Source: Streptomyces regalis
Lineage (GTDB): Bacteria; Actinomycetota; Actinomycetes; Streptomycetales; Streptomycetaceae
Length of the DNA: 38,201 bases
Direction of reading: 5' to 3'
Assembly (NCBI RefSeq): GCF_001509475.1
Contig: NZ_LLZG01000023.1
Span: 1 to 38,201, forward strand
Part shown: in pieces, positions 1-7,642 of the stretch
How the letters are laid out: every line of letters starts with the position of its first letter
Numbering within the stretch: position 1 is the first letter of the stretch
Notes under the pieces: generated by a model
Told to the model about the DNA's origin: nothing
Databases searched by the model: none
What the model saw: the letters and a program-made list of their open reading frames with translations, nothing else
Program-made: the position numbers and the translations under genes

Positions 1-1
1 G

Positions 2-145
2 GCCAAGCCCAAGCTCCCGGCCAAGCCAGCACTCCCCGCCAAACCCGCACTCCCGGCCAAGCCCAAGCTCCCGGCCAAGCCAGCACTCCCCGCCAAACCG
101 GTACTCCCCGCAAAGCCCAAGCTCCCGGCCAAGCCTCACTACCCC
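2..145 (+). repeat. 18-bp tandem repeat, eight units
   Basis: Eight consecutive 18-bp units encode Ala-Lys-Pro-x-Leu-Pro. The units differ mainly at the x codon and at third positions, and two higher-order blocks (Lys-Ala-Ala and Lys-Ala-Val at x) suggest duplication of three-unit blocks. The array probably continues to the left of the window and is likely to vary in length between strains. Confidence 0.8.
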
Positions 146-193
146 AAGAAGACCCACCACCCCAAGCACTCGAAGAAGCAACACGGGTGGTAA
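2..193 (+). CDS. C-terminal end of a Lys/Pro-rich repeat protein (5' truncated by window)
   Basis: The frame is open from base 2 to a TAA at 191-193, giving 63 residues. It consists of eight hexapeptides of the form Ala-Lys-Pro-x-Leu-Pro (x is Lys, Ala or Val; the last unit is degenerate), followed by a basic tail rich in Lys and His that ends His-Gly-Trp. A strong hairpin follows 37 bases downstream, which fits the end of a transcription unit. Such regular AKPxLP tracts form extended cationic tails on surface-associated or nucleic-acid-binding proteins. The main domain lies outside the window, so no function is assigned. The reading frame and stop are seen directly; any role is unknown. Confidence 0.7.
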   Translation, partial: AKPKLPAKPALPAKPALPAKPKLPAKPALPAKPVLPAKPKLPAKPHYPKKTHHPKHSKKQHGW

Positions 194-230
194 AGACAGG
201 GAGAAGCTGACCCTCAGGGGCAGCCACAAC

Positions 231-258
231 GCCGGGCCCGGAAACACCCGGGCCCGGC
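231..258 (+). terminator. Hairpin terminator after the repeat-protein gene
   Basis: A perfect 10-bp stem (GCCGGGCCCG paired with CGGGCCCGGC) encloses the 8-base loop GAAACACC, 37 bases after the TAA at 191-193. There is no U tract, as is usual for Streptomyces intrinsic terminators. Confidence 0.75.
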
Positions 259-264
259 ACACCC

Positions 265-660
265 GCGCATTCAGCCGCTTCGAGTTCGGCGGGGCGCGGG
301 TTGGGGTTGTCGGGGTACTCCTCGGCAAGGATCAGCTCGAAGTCGCGTGCCTGCAGGGCGCGCAGGGCTTGTGCGAGCGCAGGACGGGGGCTGCCCGCGT
401 GCAAGGCGCCGGGTGCTGCGGAGCCCGACGCGGTCCTGGTCCAGGACACCGCATTGCCGGGCCATGAGCAGATGCCGGGGCGGCCCCTCGCCGGTCCCCG
501 CCGCCAACGCCCCGGTCAGCCGCAGTTCAGGCGGGCCATGCTGGACTCGCGGCCCTGCCCCCTCCCGCAGGCGTACCTGGCCGTCAAGCTCCTGGGCGCG
601 CCGACTGTCTCGTACTCCTCGGCGCGCAGGCACTGCGGCAGGCCGCACCGCGCACGCGCG
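265..660 (-). pseudogene. Possible decayed minus-strand gene in the 194-895 gap
   Basis: No intact gene is visible between 194 and 895. On the minus strand, fragments in different frames look protein-like: one at about 275-380 reads ALRALQARDFELILAEEYP and continues through DNPNPRP, and another at about 545-650 includes LRAEEYETVGAPRSLTARY. They are in different frames with a stop between them, and no frame has sustained Streptomyces codon bias across the stretch. I read this as the remnant of a frameshifted gene that I cannot identify. The alternative is non-coding DNA with chance open frames. Confidence 0.25.
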
Positions 661-698
661 CAAGGGACGGAAGCCGCCCGGTGCCGCGTGAGTAGCCC

Positions 699-713
699 AT
701 CCACGTCATGGAT
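699..713. promoter_or_regulatory. LysR-type box upstream of the MFS gene
   Basis: The palindrome ATCCA-CGTCA-TGGAT fits the T-N11-A pattern of LysR-family sites. The same half-sites with the same 5-base spacing occur at 3259-3273 between the LysR gene and the aromatic operon. It lies about 185 bases before the transporter start. The match is seen directly; binding by the 2302-3213 LysR protein is inferred. Confidence 0.55.
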
Positions 714-895
714 GAGCCGGATACGGGATTCGGATCGCCCGGAGGATGGCGGCGGAGAACCCGGCGGCTCATAGTCGTCCTACCCGCACGCCGCTGTCCG
801 GACCAGCCGCCACGTGCGGCCCTCCGCAGCATGCCGTGCGCCGTATGCGCCCGTGAAAGGCATGCCCGCTCCCGCAACCGCCCCCTGGAGTCGTC

Positions 896-2176
896 ATGCC
901 CGGTTCCGTCCCGCCTCCCCTCGCGGCCGATGTCGATGACGCCGCCGCGTCGCCCGTGCCCGTCTCCGGGCCGGCCCATCTGTTGCGTGTGACTCTGCTG
1001 ATGGCGGGCAGCTGTCTGCCGATCCTGGGGGCCGTGCTGATCGCCCCGGTGCTGCCGAAGATGCAGGACCACTTCGCCTCGACCCCGGGTGCCAAGGCAC
1101 TTGTCCCGCTCGCGCTGACCGTTCCGGCGCTGTCGCTGGCGCTGCTGGCCCCGTTCGCCGGGGTGATCGTGGACCGGCTGGGCCGCAGGCGCCTGCTGAT
1201 CGTCACGACCGTGCTGTACGCCGTGTTCGGCACGGCACCCCTCTGGCTGGACTCGCTGGGCGCCGTCATCGCGAGCCGCGCCCTGGTCGGTGTCGCCGAG
1301 GCCGCCATCATGACCTGCTGCACCACGCTGATCGGCGACTACTACTCCGGTCACCGTCGGGTGAAGTACCTCGCGCTCCAGACGATGTGCGCCTCGGCGT
1401 CCGCCACCGTCTTCTTCGTGCTCGGCGGAGCCGTGGGCGCGGCGGGCTGGAGGGTGCCCTTCTGGGTCTACGCCATGAGCCTGGTCCTCGCTCCGCTGAT
1501 GGCCTCGGCCCTGCCCAACCCGGCGGTCCGCGCGACCGGCACAGAGGCCTCTGCCGAGGTAGCGAACCCAGTCGTCCGCCGCCCTTTCCCCTGGCGACAG
1601 TTGGCGGGCATCTGTGCCCTCACCTTCTTCGGGGCGATGGTCTTCTACACCGTCCCGGTGGAGATGGCGTACCTGCTCGACGACCTCGGAGTGGAAAGCT
1701 CGGGTGTGATCGGCCTGGTCACCGCGATCGCGAGTGCCGCGACCGTGGGCGGCGCGATCACGTTCGCCCGGCTGAAGCGGGCCCCTGACCCCATGCTGCC
1801 CGCCGTCTTCGCGGTCTGCGCCGCCGGTTTCGGGGTGATGTTCCTGGCAGGCAACACGCCGCTGCTGGTCGTCGGAGCGGTGATCAACTGCCTGGGTACG
1901 GGGATGCTGCTGCCCGCCCTCCTCACCAGTGCCATGTCCCGGCTGACCTTCGAGGAGCGCGGCCGGGGCACGGGACTGTGGATGGCGGCCTTCTTCGGCG
2001 GCGAGTTCGTCTGCCCGCTGGTGCTGCTCGCCGGGGAGTCGGCGGTGGGGAGCATCGCGGGGGCGGTGGGGGTGCTGGGGGTGGCGTCGGCGCTGGTTGC
2101 GGCCGGGTTGTGGGCGGCCGCGAGGCGTCGGGCCACGGCCGTTGATCCGCGGCCATTGCCGGAACCATTGGTCTGA
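896..2176 (+). CDS. MFS transporter, probable importer for the aromatic pathway
   Basis: The product is 426 residues, a normal length for a 12-helix major facilitator. A hydrophilic N-terminus of about 28 residues precedes the first helix. Motif A is visible after helix 2 as DRLGRRRLL (about residues 98-106), and the two six-helix halves are separated by a polar loop around residues 205-235. The ATG is preceded by CTGGAG. The gene is convergent with the LysR gene and shares a candidate LysR box with it, so it most likely brings in the substrate of the 3353-10261 operon. MFS sequence alone does not fix the substrate or exclude export. Confidence 0.85.
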   Translation: MPGSVPPPLAADVDDAAASPVPVSGPAHLLRVTLLMAGSCLPILGAVLIAPVLPKMQDHFASTPGAKALVPLALTVPALSLALLAPFAGVIVDRLGRRRLLIVTTVLYAVFGTAPLWLDSLGAVIASRALVGVAEAAIMTCCTTLIGDYYSGHRRVKYLALQTMCASASATVFFVLGGAVGAAGWRVPFWVYAMSLVLAPLMASALPNPAVRATGTEASAEVANPVVRRPFPWRQLAGICALTFFGAMVFYTVPVEMAYLLDDLGVESSGVIGLVTAIASAATVGGAITFARLKRAPDPMLPAVFAVCAAGFGVMFLAGNTPLLVVGAVINCLGTGMLLPALLTSAMSRLTFEERGRGTGLWMAAFFGGEFVCPLVLLAGESAVGSIAGAVGVLGVASALVAAGLWAAARRRATAVDPRPLPEPLV

Positions 2177-2188
2177 CGGCCCGACACC

Positions 2189-2250
2189 CCCCAAGGGGCG
2201 CGGGACCCTGCCTGATATGCGGCTCCGCCGTGTGGGCGCGACCAGCCACG
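2189..2250. repeat. Streptomyces interspersed repeat, copy 1
   Basis: The stretch starts CCCCAAGGGGCGCGGG and carries the core TATGCGGCTCCGCCG followed by GGGCGCGACCAGC. A near-identical copy lies at 17643-17702 and a truncated one at 10595-10614. Copy 1 sits between the convergent MFS and LysR genes, where its short GC palindromes could serve as a bidirectional terminator. Confidence 0.75.
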
Positions 2251-2301
2251 ACTAACCTGCAGCCGCACGACGGCCCTTCGAGGCACTCTCAGTACGTCTC
2301 T

Positions 2302-3213
2302 TCAGCTCGCCTCCGTCAACGTCGCCCCCACCTCCGCCGCCTTCTGCCGCAACCAGATATGCGCCGCATCCTGCGCATGCACCGGATGCCACCACAACGC
2401 CACCTGCACCGGTACGGCCTCGAAAGGACAAGGCAGAACACGCACCCCCGCCGACCGCACCGCCCTGCGGGCGAGCCGCTCCTGGATCATCGCGACCCGA
2501 CGGGTGCCCTCGATCATGTACGGCAGCAGCTGGAAGGTCTGGACGGAGACCTCCACATGCGGGCTGATGCCGAGCATGCTCAGCTGGCGGGCAACCGGGG
2601 CGTCGTAGGGCCGCTGGTAGACGGCCCAGGGCAGGCGGGCCAGGTCGTCGAGGGTGAGTGCGTCGCCGACCTCGGGGTGGTCGTCGGCGATGATGCACAG
2701 CCAGCGGTCCTGGTAGAGGTCGACGGCGGGGAAGCCGTCGATGACGCCGTGCGGCATCAGCAGTCCGTCGACGGTGCTCAGCAGGGCGGCGGTGTTCTCC
2801 TGGATGGAGGGCGCCGGATGCTGGAAGGTGAGCCGGATGCCGGGCGCCTCGTGGTGCACGGCGCGGGCGAGCGCGGCGCCGAACACGGCCGCGCCGTAGT
2901 CGGAGGCGAGCAGCGTGAACTCGCGGGACTCGGCGGTCGGGTCGAAGTCGGCCTGGCTGGCGAAGACGCGCTCCAGCAGGTCGCAGGCGGTGGCGCTGCG
3001 GTCCCGCAACGCGACGCCGAGCGGCGTCAGTTCGTAGGCGTTCCCGGTCCGGGCGAGCAATTCGTCGTCGAAATGGCGGCGCAGCCGGGAGAGCGCCGCG
3101 CTCATCGCCGGCTGGCTCAGTCCGATGCGCTCGCCGGCCCGGGTGACGTTGCGCTCCTCCAGCAGCGCGCGCAGGGCGACGACCAGGTTGAGGTCGAGTC
3201 GGGACAGGTTCAC
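2302..3213 (-). CDS. LysR-family regulator of the aromatic catabolic operon
   Basis: The product has 303 residues, typical for LysR. The N-terminus (RLDLNLVVALRALLEERNVT, then GLSQPAMSAALSRLR) is a winged helix-turn-helix of the NodD/NahR/FdeR-like branch, and residues from about 95 form the periplasmic-binding-protein-like effector domain. The GTG start at 3213 is chosen because AGGTGG lies 6 bases upstream; the frame stays open further upstream, but that part is not LysR-like. It is divergent from the 3353 operon, the standard arrangement for an activator with a phenolic effector. Family is certain; the effector (aromatic substrate or intermediate) is inferred. Confidence 0.9.
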   Translation of the reverse strand: MNLSRLDLNLVVALRALLEERNVTRAGERIGLSQPAMSAALSRLRRHFDDELLARTGNAYELTPLGVALRDRSATACDLLERVFASQADFDPTAESREFTLLASDYGAAVFGAALARAVHHEAPGIRLTFQHPAPSIQENTAALLSTVDGLLMPHGVIDGFPAVDLYQDRWLCIIADDHPEVGDALTLDDLARLPWAVYQRPYDAPVARQLSMLGISPHVEVSVQTFQLLPYMIEGTRRVAMIQERLARRAVRSAGVRVLPCPFEAVPVQVALWWHPVHAQDAAHIWLRQKAAEVGATLTEAS

Positions 3214-3242
3214 CGGGCACCACCTAGCAAGTGAAAGCCACC

Positions 3243-3285
3243 ATCCACGCCGTAAGCCATCCATCTCGTGGATATGGCTCATCCA
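3243..3285. promoter_or_regulatory. LysR operator cluster in the divergent promoter
   Basis: Four ATCCA half-sites lie in 43 bases: 3243-3247 (direct), 3259-3263 with inverted TGGAT at 3269-3273 (T-N11-A palindrome), and 3281-3285 (direct, forming TGGAT-N7-ATCCA with the preceding half-site). A slightly offset AGCCAT/ATGGCT inverted pair also frames the main palindrome. LysR proteins usually contact a strong recognition site plus a weaker activation site nearer the promoter, and this layout fits that. The 139-base gap holds the promoters of both divergent genes; no clear -10/-35 pair could be fixed. Confidence 0.6.
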
Positions 3286-3352
3286 CAAGATTGATTTCCG
3301 TGATTGGTCGATCGGGCTCAGAGTAGACCGCAACCCAGCAGGAGGAAATCTG

Positions 3353-4336
3353 ATGGCAACGCTCGCGCAACCTGCCGGCCCGTTCGCGCTCGGCACGTTC
3401 TCCGCCCCGGACGGGGAGCCGTTCCCCGGTCTCCTGGCCGCGGACCGGGTGCTCGACCTGAGCAGCGCCCTGGACTCGGCACCGTCCGACGTGCGTGCCG
3501 TACTGGAACGGTGGGAGGACACGCTCCCCCTGCTGCGCGCCCTGGCGGACGACGACGCCCAGGCCTGGCAGCCGTTGGAGGGCCTGCGGGTGCACGCCCC
3601 GGTCGAGCCCCGGCAGATCTTCCAGTCCGGCGCCAACTACCGGCAGCACGTGATCGACCTGGAGGTCGCCCACCGCTCCCCCGACGACCCGCGCACGGTC
3701 GAGGAGGCGCGCGCCGAGATCGCCGCGGTCATGGACCGGCGGGCCGCCGAGGACCTGCCGTACGTGTTCATCGGTCTGCCGAGCACCATCGCCGGACCGT
3801 ACGACGACGTCGTACTCCCCTCCTGGGCCGAACAGCCCGACTGGGAGCTGGAGTTGGCGGCCGTCATCGCCAAGCCCGCCCACCGGGTCTCCGTCGAGGA
3901 GGCCATGGAGTACGTCGCCGGGTACACGATCGCCAACGACCTCACCGACCGCGCCACCGTCTTCCGCCGGGACATGAAGGCCATCGGCACCGACTGGCTG
4001 CGCTGCAAGAACGCCCCGGGCTTCACCCCGCTCGGCCCGTGGCTCGTGCCGGCCGAGTCGATCTCCGATCCCGGTGATCTGCGGGTCACCCTCAGGCTCA
4101 ACGGCGACACCATGCAGGACGAGTCCACCAAGGACATGCTCTTCGGCATCGCCCGCCTGGTGTCGTACATCTCGCAGACCGCCCGACTCCTGCCGGGGGA
4201 CCTCGTGTTGACCGGCAGCCCGGCCGGCAACGGCATCCACTGGGGGCGGCTGCTGCGCGACGGCGACGTCATGGAGGGGTCGATCACCGGGCTGGGCGTG
4301 CAGCGCACCCGCTGTGTGGCAGAGGCAGCGTCATGA
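3353..4336 (+). CDS. Fumarylacetoacetate hydrolase (FAH) family protein, operon gene 1
   Basis: The 327-residue product carries FAH signatures: SGANYRQH (about 92-99), the acidic DWELELAAVI (163-172) and NDLTDR (195-200), which normally hold a divalent metal, and TGSPAGNG near the end. The family hydrolyses or decarboxylates acylpyruvates and oxo-dienoates produced by ring cleavage. The ATG is chosen for its strong AGGAGGA 7 bases upstream. An insertion at about 105-140, before the metal site, is longer than in minimal FAH proteins. The TGA overlaps the next ATG (ATGA). A late step after meta-cleavage is inferred; the exact reaction is not determinable here. Confidence 0.88.
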   Translation: MATLAQPAGPFALGTFSAPDGEPFPGLLAADRVLDLSSALDSAPSDVRAVLERWEDTLPLLRALADDDAQAWQPLEGLRVHAPVEPRQIFQSGANYRQHVIDLEVAHRSPDDPRTVEEARAEIAAVMDRRAAEDLPYVFIGLPSTIAGPYDDVVLPSWAEQPDWELELAAVIAKPAHRVSVEEAMEYVAGYTIANDLTDRATVFRRDMKAIGTDWLRCKNAPGFTPLGPWLVPAESISDPGDLRVTLRLNGDTMQDESTKDMLFGIARLVSYISQTARLLPGDLVLTGSPAGNGIHWGRLLRDGDVMEGSITGLGVQRTRCVAEAAS

Positions 4337-5313
4337 GGCTGAACCGGCACGACCCCGAGGGCGCGATCGCCGAGGCCGCCAAGGCGTACTCCAACTGGGG
4401 GCGCTGGGGCGAGGACGACGTGCTCGGCACCCTCAACTTCCTCGACGAGGCAAAGCGCCGGGAGGGCGCCGCCCTCGTACGGCGGGGCGTGAGCTTCTCG
4501 CTGTCGCAGCGGTTCGACATGAACGGGCCGCAGAAGGGCTGGCGCCGGCGCACCAACCCCGTGCACACGATGCTCGACACGGGCACCGACGCGGCCCTCG
4601 GCAACCAGGGCTTCCCGCACGGTATCGGCGGCGCCGACGACGTGATCGCGATGCCGCTGCAGTGCTCCACCCAGTGGGACGGGCTCGGGCACATCTTCGA
4701 CCACGGCAACGCCTGGAACGGACGGCCGGCCGAGAAGGTCGTCACCTCCGACGGCGACCTCGTCACCGGCATCGAGCACATGGCGCCGTACGTCGCCGGG
4801 CGCGGCGTACTGCTGGACGTGGGCCGCGTGGCCGGGGAGGGCGGTGGGGGTGGCCTGGACGGTGAGTTGCCCGACGGGTTCGCGATCACCGAGGAGCACC
4901 TCGTCGCGGCCGCCGAGGCGCACGGGGTGTCCGTCGGGCGCGGTGACCTCGTCGTCGTACGGACCGGGCAGCTGGCCCGGGTCCGCCGTGACGGCTGGGG
5001 CGACTACGCCGGCGGGGCCGCGCCGGGGCTGTCGTTCACCACCGCCGGCTGGCTGCACCGTACCGAGATCGCCGCGGTCGCCACCGACACGTGGGGTTTT
5101 GAGGTACGGCCCAACGAATTCGAGAACGCCTTCCAGCCGCTGCACCAGGTCGTCATCCCCAACATGGGCCTGCTGATCGGCGAGATGTGGGACCTGGAGG
5201 AGCTCGCCGAGGACTGCGCGGCGGACGGCGTGTACGAGTTCTGGCTGACCGCCGCGCCGCTGCCCATCACCGGTGCCGTCGGCTCGCCCGTCAACCCCGT
5301 CGCCGTCAAGTAG
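4333..5313 (+). CDS. Cyclase / kynurenine formamidase-like metal hydrolase, operon gene 2
   Basis: The 326-residue product belongs to the cyclase family (Pfam Cyclase, related to bacterial KynB). The segment 111-125 (CSTQWDGLGHIFDHG) occupies the place of the family's HxGTHxDxPxH metal motif but in the diverged form of the longer, catabolic members, so it is probably not a true formamidase. The start overlaps the stop of gene 1 by ATGA, indicating translational coupling. Members of this subgroup occur beside FAD monooxygenases and extradiol dioxygenases and may open a lactone or amide, or hydrolyse a ring-fission intermediate; that role is inferred. Confidence 0.82.
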   Translation: MRLNRHDPEGAIAEAAKAYSNWGRWGEDDVLGTLNFLDEAKRREGAALVRRGVSFSLSQRFDMNGPQKGWRRRTNPVHTMLDTGTDAALGNQGFPHGIGGADDVIAMPLQCSTQWDGLGHIFDHGNAWNGRPAEKVVTSDGDLVTGIEHMAPYVAGRGVLLDVGRVAGEGGGGGLDGELPDGFAITEEHLVAAAEAHGVSVGRGDLVVVRTGQLARVRRDGWGDYAGGAAPGLSFTTAGWLHRTEIAAVATDTWGFEVRPNEFENAFQPLHQVVIPNMGLLIGEMWDLEELAEDCAADGVYEFWLTAAPLPITGAVGSPVNPVAVK

Positions 5314-5483
5314 CCACCCGGCCGCCGGACGCGCACGGCCTCCCCCGACAGCCGACAGCAGCGGCACATCCGGCCCGCACCCCCTCCTCACCCCCGTCCC
5401 CACCCCTGGCCCGCACTCCCAGCGGGCGAGCCGCACCCCGCCGCCCGAAGCCGCGCGGCCCGAAATCGGGAGGTATCCCCGAC
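5314..5483 (+). other. C-rich, G-poor spacer inside the operon
   Basis: This 170-base gap is the only long one in an otherwise tightly packed operon. Bases about 5380-5412 are strongly C-rich with little G, resembling a Rho utilisation site, and a good ribosome site (GGGAGG at 5468-5473) precedes the next ATG. It may lower or separately control expression of the downstream five genes. I see no hairpin strong enough to call a terminator, and no gene. Confidence 0.35.
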
Positions 5484-6620
5484 ATGGCTGACCGCCCCAC
5501 CAGTTCCGTCCTCGTCATAGGCGGGGGCGCCGCCGGCAACGCCGTCACCGTCCTGCTGCGCCGCGCCGGCATCACCGTCGACCTCATCGAGGCCAGGCCC
5601 GACTGGAACGCCACCACCGGCTCCGGCATCACCCTCCAGGGCAACGCCCTGCGGGTGCTGCGCGAACTGGGCCTGTGGGAACAGGCGGAGGCCTCCGGAT
5701 TCTCCTTCGGCACGCTCGGTATCACCGCCCCCGACGGCACGGTGCTGCACATCGCCGAGGACATCAGGACCGGCGGCGACGACCTGCCCGCCACCCTCGG
5801 CATGCAGCGGCCCCGGCTCCAGCAGATCCTCATCGACGCGGTCCGCGCCTGCGGCGCCACGGTGCGCCTGGGTACCACCGCCGAGTCCCTGGAACAGGAC
5901 GCCGACGGGGTCTTCGTCCGCCTCAGTGACGGCAGCGAGAGCCGCTACGACCTGGTCGTCGCCGCCGACGGCCTCAACTCCGCCACCCGCGCCGCGATCG
6001 GCATCACCGACAAGCCCGAACCGACCGGCATGGGCATCTGGCGCATCGCCGCTCCGCGGCCCGAGTGCGTGACGCGCACCGACCTCGCCTACGGCGGGCC
6101 GGCCTACATCGCGGGCTACACCCCCACCGGCGAGGACAGCCTCTACGCGTACGTCGTCGAAGGGTGCCGCGACCGCGCGGCCGTCGACGCCGCCGACCAC
6201 GCCCACGAGATGCGCCGCCTGGCACAGCAGTACGGCGGGGCCTGGCCGGAGATCACCCAGCACATCACCGACCCGAAGCAGGTCAACTACACCTGGTTCA
6301 CCCGGATGCTGGTCGAGGATTCCTGGCACCGCGGCCGGGTCGTCCTCGTCGGCGACGCCGCCCACTGCTGCCCGCCCACGATGGCGCAGGGCGCGGCCAT
6401 GTCCCTGGAGGACGCGCTCGTGCTCGCCGAGCTGCTCACGAGCGGACGGGACTGGGACGACGAGCTGTTCCAGGCCTACTACGAGCGCCGCATACCCCGG
6501 GTGCGGACCGTCGTCGAGGCGTCCGTGCAGATCGGCCAGTGGCAGCTGGACTGCGTGCACGACGCCGACGTACCCGGGCTGATCGGCCGCACCATGGACC
6601 TGCTCAAGGAGCACCCGTGA
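5484..6620 (+). CDS. FAD-dependent aromatic monooxygenase (group A), operon gene 3
   Basis: The 378-residue product has all three flavoprotein hydroxylase signatures: the dinucleotide fold VIGGGAAG (11-18), the DG motif VAADGLNSATR (159-169) and the GD motif VVLVGDAAHCCPP (286-298). It should use NAD(P)H and O2 to hydroxylate a phenolic ring, typically ortho to an existing hydroxyl, giving a catechol for the dioxygenase two genes downstream. The ATG has GGGAGG 10 bases upstream. Its GTGA overlap with the next gene indicates translational coupling. Specificity within the family (salicylate, hydroxybenzoate, resorcinol or flavonoid type) cannot be told from motifs. Confidence 0.92.
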   Translation: MADRPTSSVLVIGGGAAGNAVTVLLRRAGITVDLIEARPDWNATTGSGITLQGNALRVLRELGLWEQAEASGFSFGTLGITAPDGTVLHIAEDIRTGGDDLPATLGMQRPRLQQILIDAVRACGATVRLGTTAESLEQDADGVFVRLSDGSESRYDLVVAADGLNSATRAAIGITDKPEPTGMGIWRIAAPRPECVTRTDLAYGGPAYIAGYTPTGEDSLYAYVVEGCRDRAAVDAADHAHEMRRLAQQYGGAWPEITQHITDPKQVNYTWFTRMLVEDSWHRGRVVLVGDAAHCCPPTMAQGAAMSLEDALVLAELLTSGRDWDDELFQAYYERRIPRVRTVVEASVQIGQWQLDCVHDADVPGLIGRTMDLLKEHP

Positions 6621-7630
6621 CCCCACCCACGGTGGACGTGCACGCGCACGTCCTGCTCCCGGAGGTCGAGGAGGCCGTCGCCGGTCACCCCGGTCTGGCC
6701 GAGGCCCGCGACCTCGACGCCCGCCGCAACGGGTCGGCGGCCCTCGCGGTGAACGGGCCCATGGTGGGCGCGCGGATACCGAAGCTGACGGACGTCGACG
6801 TGCGCCTTGCGGCGATGGACGAGGCCGAGGTGGACGTACAGCTGGTGAGCCCCTCGCCGGGCCACTACCACTACTGGGCCGAGGCCCAACTGGCCGACAG
6901 AATCTGCCGGTTGGCCAACGAGGGCACCGCCGCGCACTGCGCCAAGGCCCCCGACCGGCTGCACGGCCTCGGCATGGTCCCCCTCCAGCACCCGGGCCTC
7001 GCCGTCGCACTGCTCGACCACGCACTGGACCAGGGGCTGCGGGGCGTCGAGATCTCCTCGCACGCCCCGGGGCCGGGCGGCGCACGGGAAGTGGAGCTGT
7101 CCGACCCGCGGCTCGCGCCCTTCTGGTCACGCGCGGAGGAGGCCGGCGCCGTCGTCTTCCTGCACCCGTTCGGCTGCACGCTCGACGAGCGCCTGGACCG
7201 GTGGTACCTGTCCAACACGGTCGGCCAGCCCGCCGAGAACGCCGTCGCCCTCTCCCACCTGATCTTCTCCGGCGCCCTGGACCGCCATCCGGGTCTGAAG
7301 CTGCTGGCCGCGCACGGGGGCGGCTACCTCCCCACCCACATCGGCCGCTCCGACCACGCCTGGCGGGCCCGCCTCGACGCCCGGGCCTGCTCCAGGGAGC
7401 CGAGCAGCTATCTGAGGCAGCTGTACTTCGACTCGCTCGTCCACGACCCGTACGTCCTGCGGGAGTTGATCCGCGTCGCCGGCGCCGACCGCGTTCTGCT
7501 CGGCTCCGACTTCCCGTTCGACATGGGCACCGACGACCCGCTGGGCGCGCTGCGCGCAGCGGGCCTGCCCGACCACGACTTCCACGCGGTGCGGGGCGGC
7601 AACGCCGCCGCCCTGCTGAACCTCGTCTGA
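6617..7630 (+). CDS. Amidohydrolase-2 (ACMSD-like) decarboxylase or hydrolase, operon gene 4
   Basis: The 337-residue TIM-barrel product shows the metal-site pattern of the ACMSD family: HAH at 9-11, LHPFG with His183, AAHGGGYLP with His233, and GSDFPFDMG with Asp298. Relatives decarboxylate carboxymuconate semialdehyde, gamma-resorcylate or carboxyvanillate; others hydrolyse C-C or lactone bonds. The GTG start overlaps the monooxygenase stop (GTGA). Between a ring hydroxylase and a ring-cleaving dioxygenase, removal of a ring carboxylate or processing of the cleavage product are both reasonable; that is inference. Confidence 0.88.
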   Translation: MTPPTVDVHAHVLLPEVEEAVAGHPGLAEARDLDARRNGSAALAVNGPMVGARIPKLTDVDVRLAAMDEAEVDVQLVSPSPGHYHYWAEAQLADRICRLANEGTAAHCAKAPDRLHGLGMVPLQHPGLAVALLDHALDQGLRGVEISSHAPGPGGAREVELSDPRLAPFWSRAEEAGAVVFLHPFGCTLDERLDRWYLSNTVGQPAENAVALSHLIFSGALDRHPGLKLLAAHGGGYLPTHIGRSDHAWRARLDARACSREPSSYLRQLYFDSLVHDPYVLRELIRVAGADRVLLGSDFPFDMGTDDPLGALRAAGLPDHDFHAVRGGNAAALLNLV

Positions 7631-7642
7631 GGAGGAACCCCC

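Noticed and set aside
584..2194. Long minus-strand open frame opposite the MFS gene
   Set aside because: Its translation is low complexity (Arg, Gly, Gln, His) with no domain pattern. It is the antisense shadow of the transporter, as usual in high-GC DNA.
2230..3234. Plus-strand open frame over the LysR gene
   Set aside because: Composition is random-like and the opposite strand has a perfect LysR protein with a good ribosome site.
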